A stretch of 64,000 bases of DNA from Amylostereum areolatum (Eukaryota; Basidiomycota; Agaricomycetes; Russulales; Stereaceae). The position numbers were made by a program, and so were the translations under genes. The notes beneath the pieces were generated by a model, which made no database searches, was not told the DNA's origin, and was given only the letters and a program-made list of their open reading frames with translations. Shown piece by piece: positions 62,512 to 64,000 of this stretch. Position 1 is the first letter of the stretch. Each line of letters opens with the position of its first letter. The DNA is taken from positions 992,001-1,056,000 of the forward strand of contig SAXG01000006.1 of the NCBI GenBank assembly GCA_012932865.1, written 5' to 3'.

Positions 62512-64000
62512 TCATAGGTAGGTATACAATCGCATGAGTTCACTACCGTCACTTCGCCTCACGAACCCTGCGGCAGTAGGATCTGGACAGGGCCCGGGTT
62601 TCACAGGATCCACGCCGAGATCGTGAAGATGACGACAGAGTATTTCGCTCCTGGTGAGCAAGTTCACCAAGTAAGCAAGATGTTTCATCGCGACGGAAGG
62701 TGTCGAAGCACATACGAGTTGATTGTATTCTCCTGTGTCGTAAGGTAGTACGTCGGTACAGCCGAATGTATTTTCTTGACATGCTCTTGACGATCGCAGG
62801 TCCCGCGCGACGCCTGCTTCGACAGTAGCTGCTGGATGCCGTTCGACGAAGTTCTTTTCGGACTTGGTAAGTAGTCGCCAGGGACCTTCTTGCCCAGTCA
62901 GACGATGCTGAGAGACGCTGTGAAGAACCTGGAGGACATCAGCCAAACGGTTTGGAGATAAGAGGTCAAGATGAACCTACCAATTCGCGCCAATTCCACT
63001 CGACACGCCTCCATTCCAATCCGGTATGTATCTCCTCGGGCTCAACCATACAATCCATGCACACAAAGAGCCATCCGAGGCTATCCATGCGCGTGGACGT
63101 CGTGAGCGAGGAATCTAGGCCCAACAAGTCGAGTAGCGTCCGCACGAAATAACTCGCTTGGTAGTCTGGCTGCAGAGACCCACGGCAGATGTGCGCGAGC
63201 TGCTGCGTGCCGAATAAATTCATATGATCGCACAATATACACTTCGCAACATTGATCGCAAGGTCGAAGACTTTCAACGGGTCATAGTCGTATATGGACT
63301 CCAGATAGAGAGGTGTAGGCTGCCGAAGCCAATGCGGCGGAGTGGACAAAAGAAGAGAGCGTTTGCGTTGCTCAAGGAAGTCTTTCACGCTTTGACAAAG
63401 GCATGCCAGGATGCTGTTGGTTTGCGGGCATAAACATCGGATGTCGATACGAGGGTCGTAGATGAGACGATTGATGGTAGGGTGGTGGAGGAACTGCAAA
63501 GGAGGTAGATATCGAGCTTGCTCCGGCGGAAAGGAGGGTAGTATCAGGGCATAGAGGAACTTCACGATATCGGCCTTAGTTACTGAGGAACAATGCTGGG
63601 TTTCCGGCGCGGCGATGGACTGAACTTCACACTGAGAGTTTGCGATGAAATGGCCATGGTCGCGTTCGAATATTCGCTCTTGCACTTCTTGCCATAATCT
63701 TGGCCAAGCTGGTGCAAATGCTCGATTAAGTGACACTGCACATAGAGCATCAATGAGGGTACATACTCTGTTCTGAGACCAGTCCTTTTCGCCATGGAGA
63801 TTGCCAGGGTTATGTCGGCCTCGGGTAAGGCTTTCATCTTATCGCGTATGCTACAATGATTCGTGAGCGCGAGGCAGAGTGTGTAAGTGGGAGGACCGAC
63901 AACGCCTCACGATGTGCACGAGTACGCTCGCGCTTATGGTGGCGCCCCGCTTTGCACTCAGCTCTGCGCTCACGCTCGCATGCCATGTACGTCTCTATTG
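62512..64000 (-). CDS. F-box-like family protein, 5' end beyond window
   Basis: Exons from the right edge inward: MACERERRAECKAGRHHKRE (63.9 kb), RDKMKALPEADITLAISMAK (63.83 kb), then the exon 63736-62966 with VKFLYALILPSFPPEQARYL, FDLAINVAKCILCDHMNLFG and MDSLGWLFVCMDC, and 62946-62512 with WRLLTKSEKNFVERHPAATV. The pattern MDxLxxxFVCxDC...WRLLT...FVxxHP is shared with 59719-61010, so the two are tandem paralogues. The start and any F-box lie beyond 64000. Confidence 0.55.

Overview
The window looks like nuclear DNA of a basidiomycete, most likely an Agaricomycete. Genes are split by many 44-70 bp GT-AG introns. The recognisable proteins are fungal: RNA polymerase II RPB1, VPS27, NUP120/160, an ERG24-type sterol reductase remnant and a BNI4/AFR1-type PP1-docking protein. 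A chromodomain Ty3/Gypsy element and families of HNH, F-box-like and 7-TM membrane proteins fit Agaricomycete lineage expansions. Species is not decidable from the sequence alone; a Rhizoctonia-like fungus is only a guess.

Left accessory region (1 to about 34.4 kb). A 4.25 kb block (1-4249) recurs in inverted orientation at 27949-32186. Each arm holds a divergent pair of HNH-nuclease genes and part of an ERG24-like gene. A second, adjoining inverted repeat (4241-4846 and 25265-25869) carries the promoter and first exons of an F-box gene. Between the arms lie that F-box gene (4668-7138), a 938-codon low-complexity BNI4-like gene (8724-11665, minus), a second F-box-like gene broken by a complete 7.5 kb Ty3/Gypsy chromovirus (17472-24982, 5-bp target duplication), and a nested pair of long-TIR, Mutator-like insertions (25870-27948). 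The left arm preserves the empty site of the outer insertion, so the order of events is readable: inverted duplication first, then the 9-bp-TSD insertion.

Core region (about 35-55.8 kb). RPB1 (minus, 34983-41653) and VPS27 (plus, 42325-44798) are divergent neighbours. They are followed by a 7-TM membrane protein (minus), NUP120/160 (plus), a DAO-type FAD oxidoreductase (plus), a small probable mitochondrial protein (minus) and a Fic/Doc-fold protein (plus). The distal RPB1 CTD is split into very small exons, including one of 9 nt and apparently one of 3 nt.

Right region (56-64 kb). A 229-bp MITE, a third copy of a dispersed repeat that starts with TTAGGG units and a hairpin, a tandem-repeat stretch, and two or three F-box-like genes on the minus strand; the last runs off the window.

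A cross-cutting observation: conserved genes here (RPB1, VPS27, Fic, two of four HNH copies) carry at least 16 apparent frameshifts, and every one is a +1 insertion. This may reflect insertion-biased sequencing error, but NUP120, the oxidoreductase, BNI4-like and pol are frame-clean, so it deserves checking.
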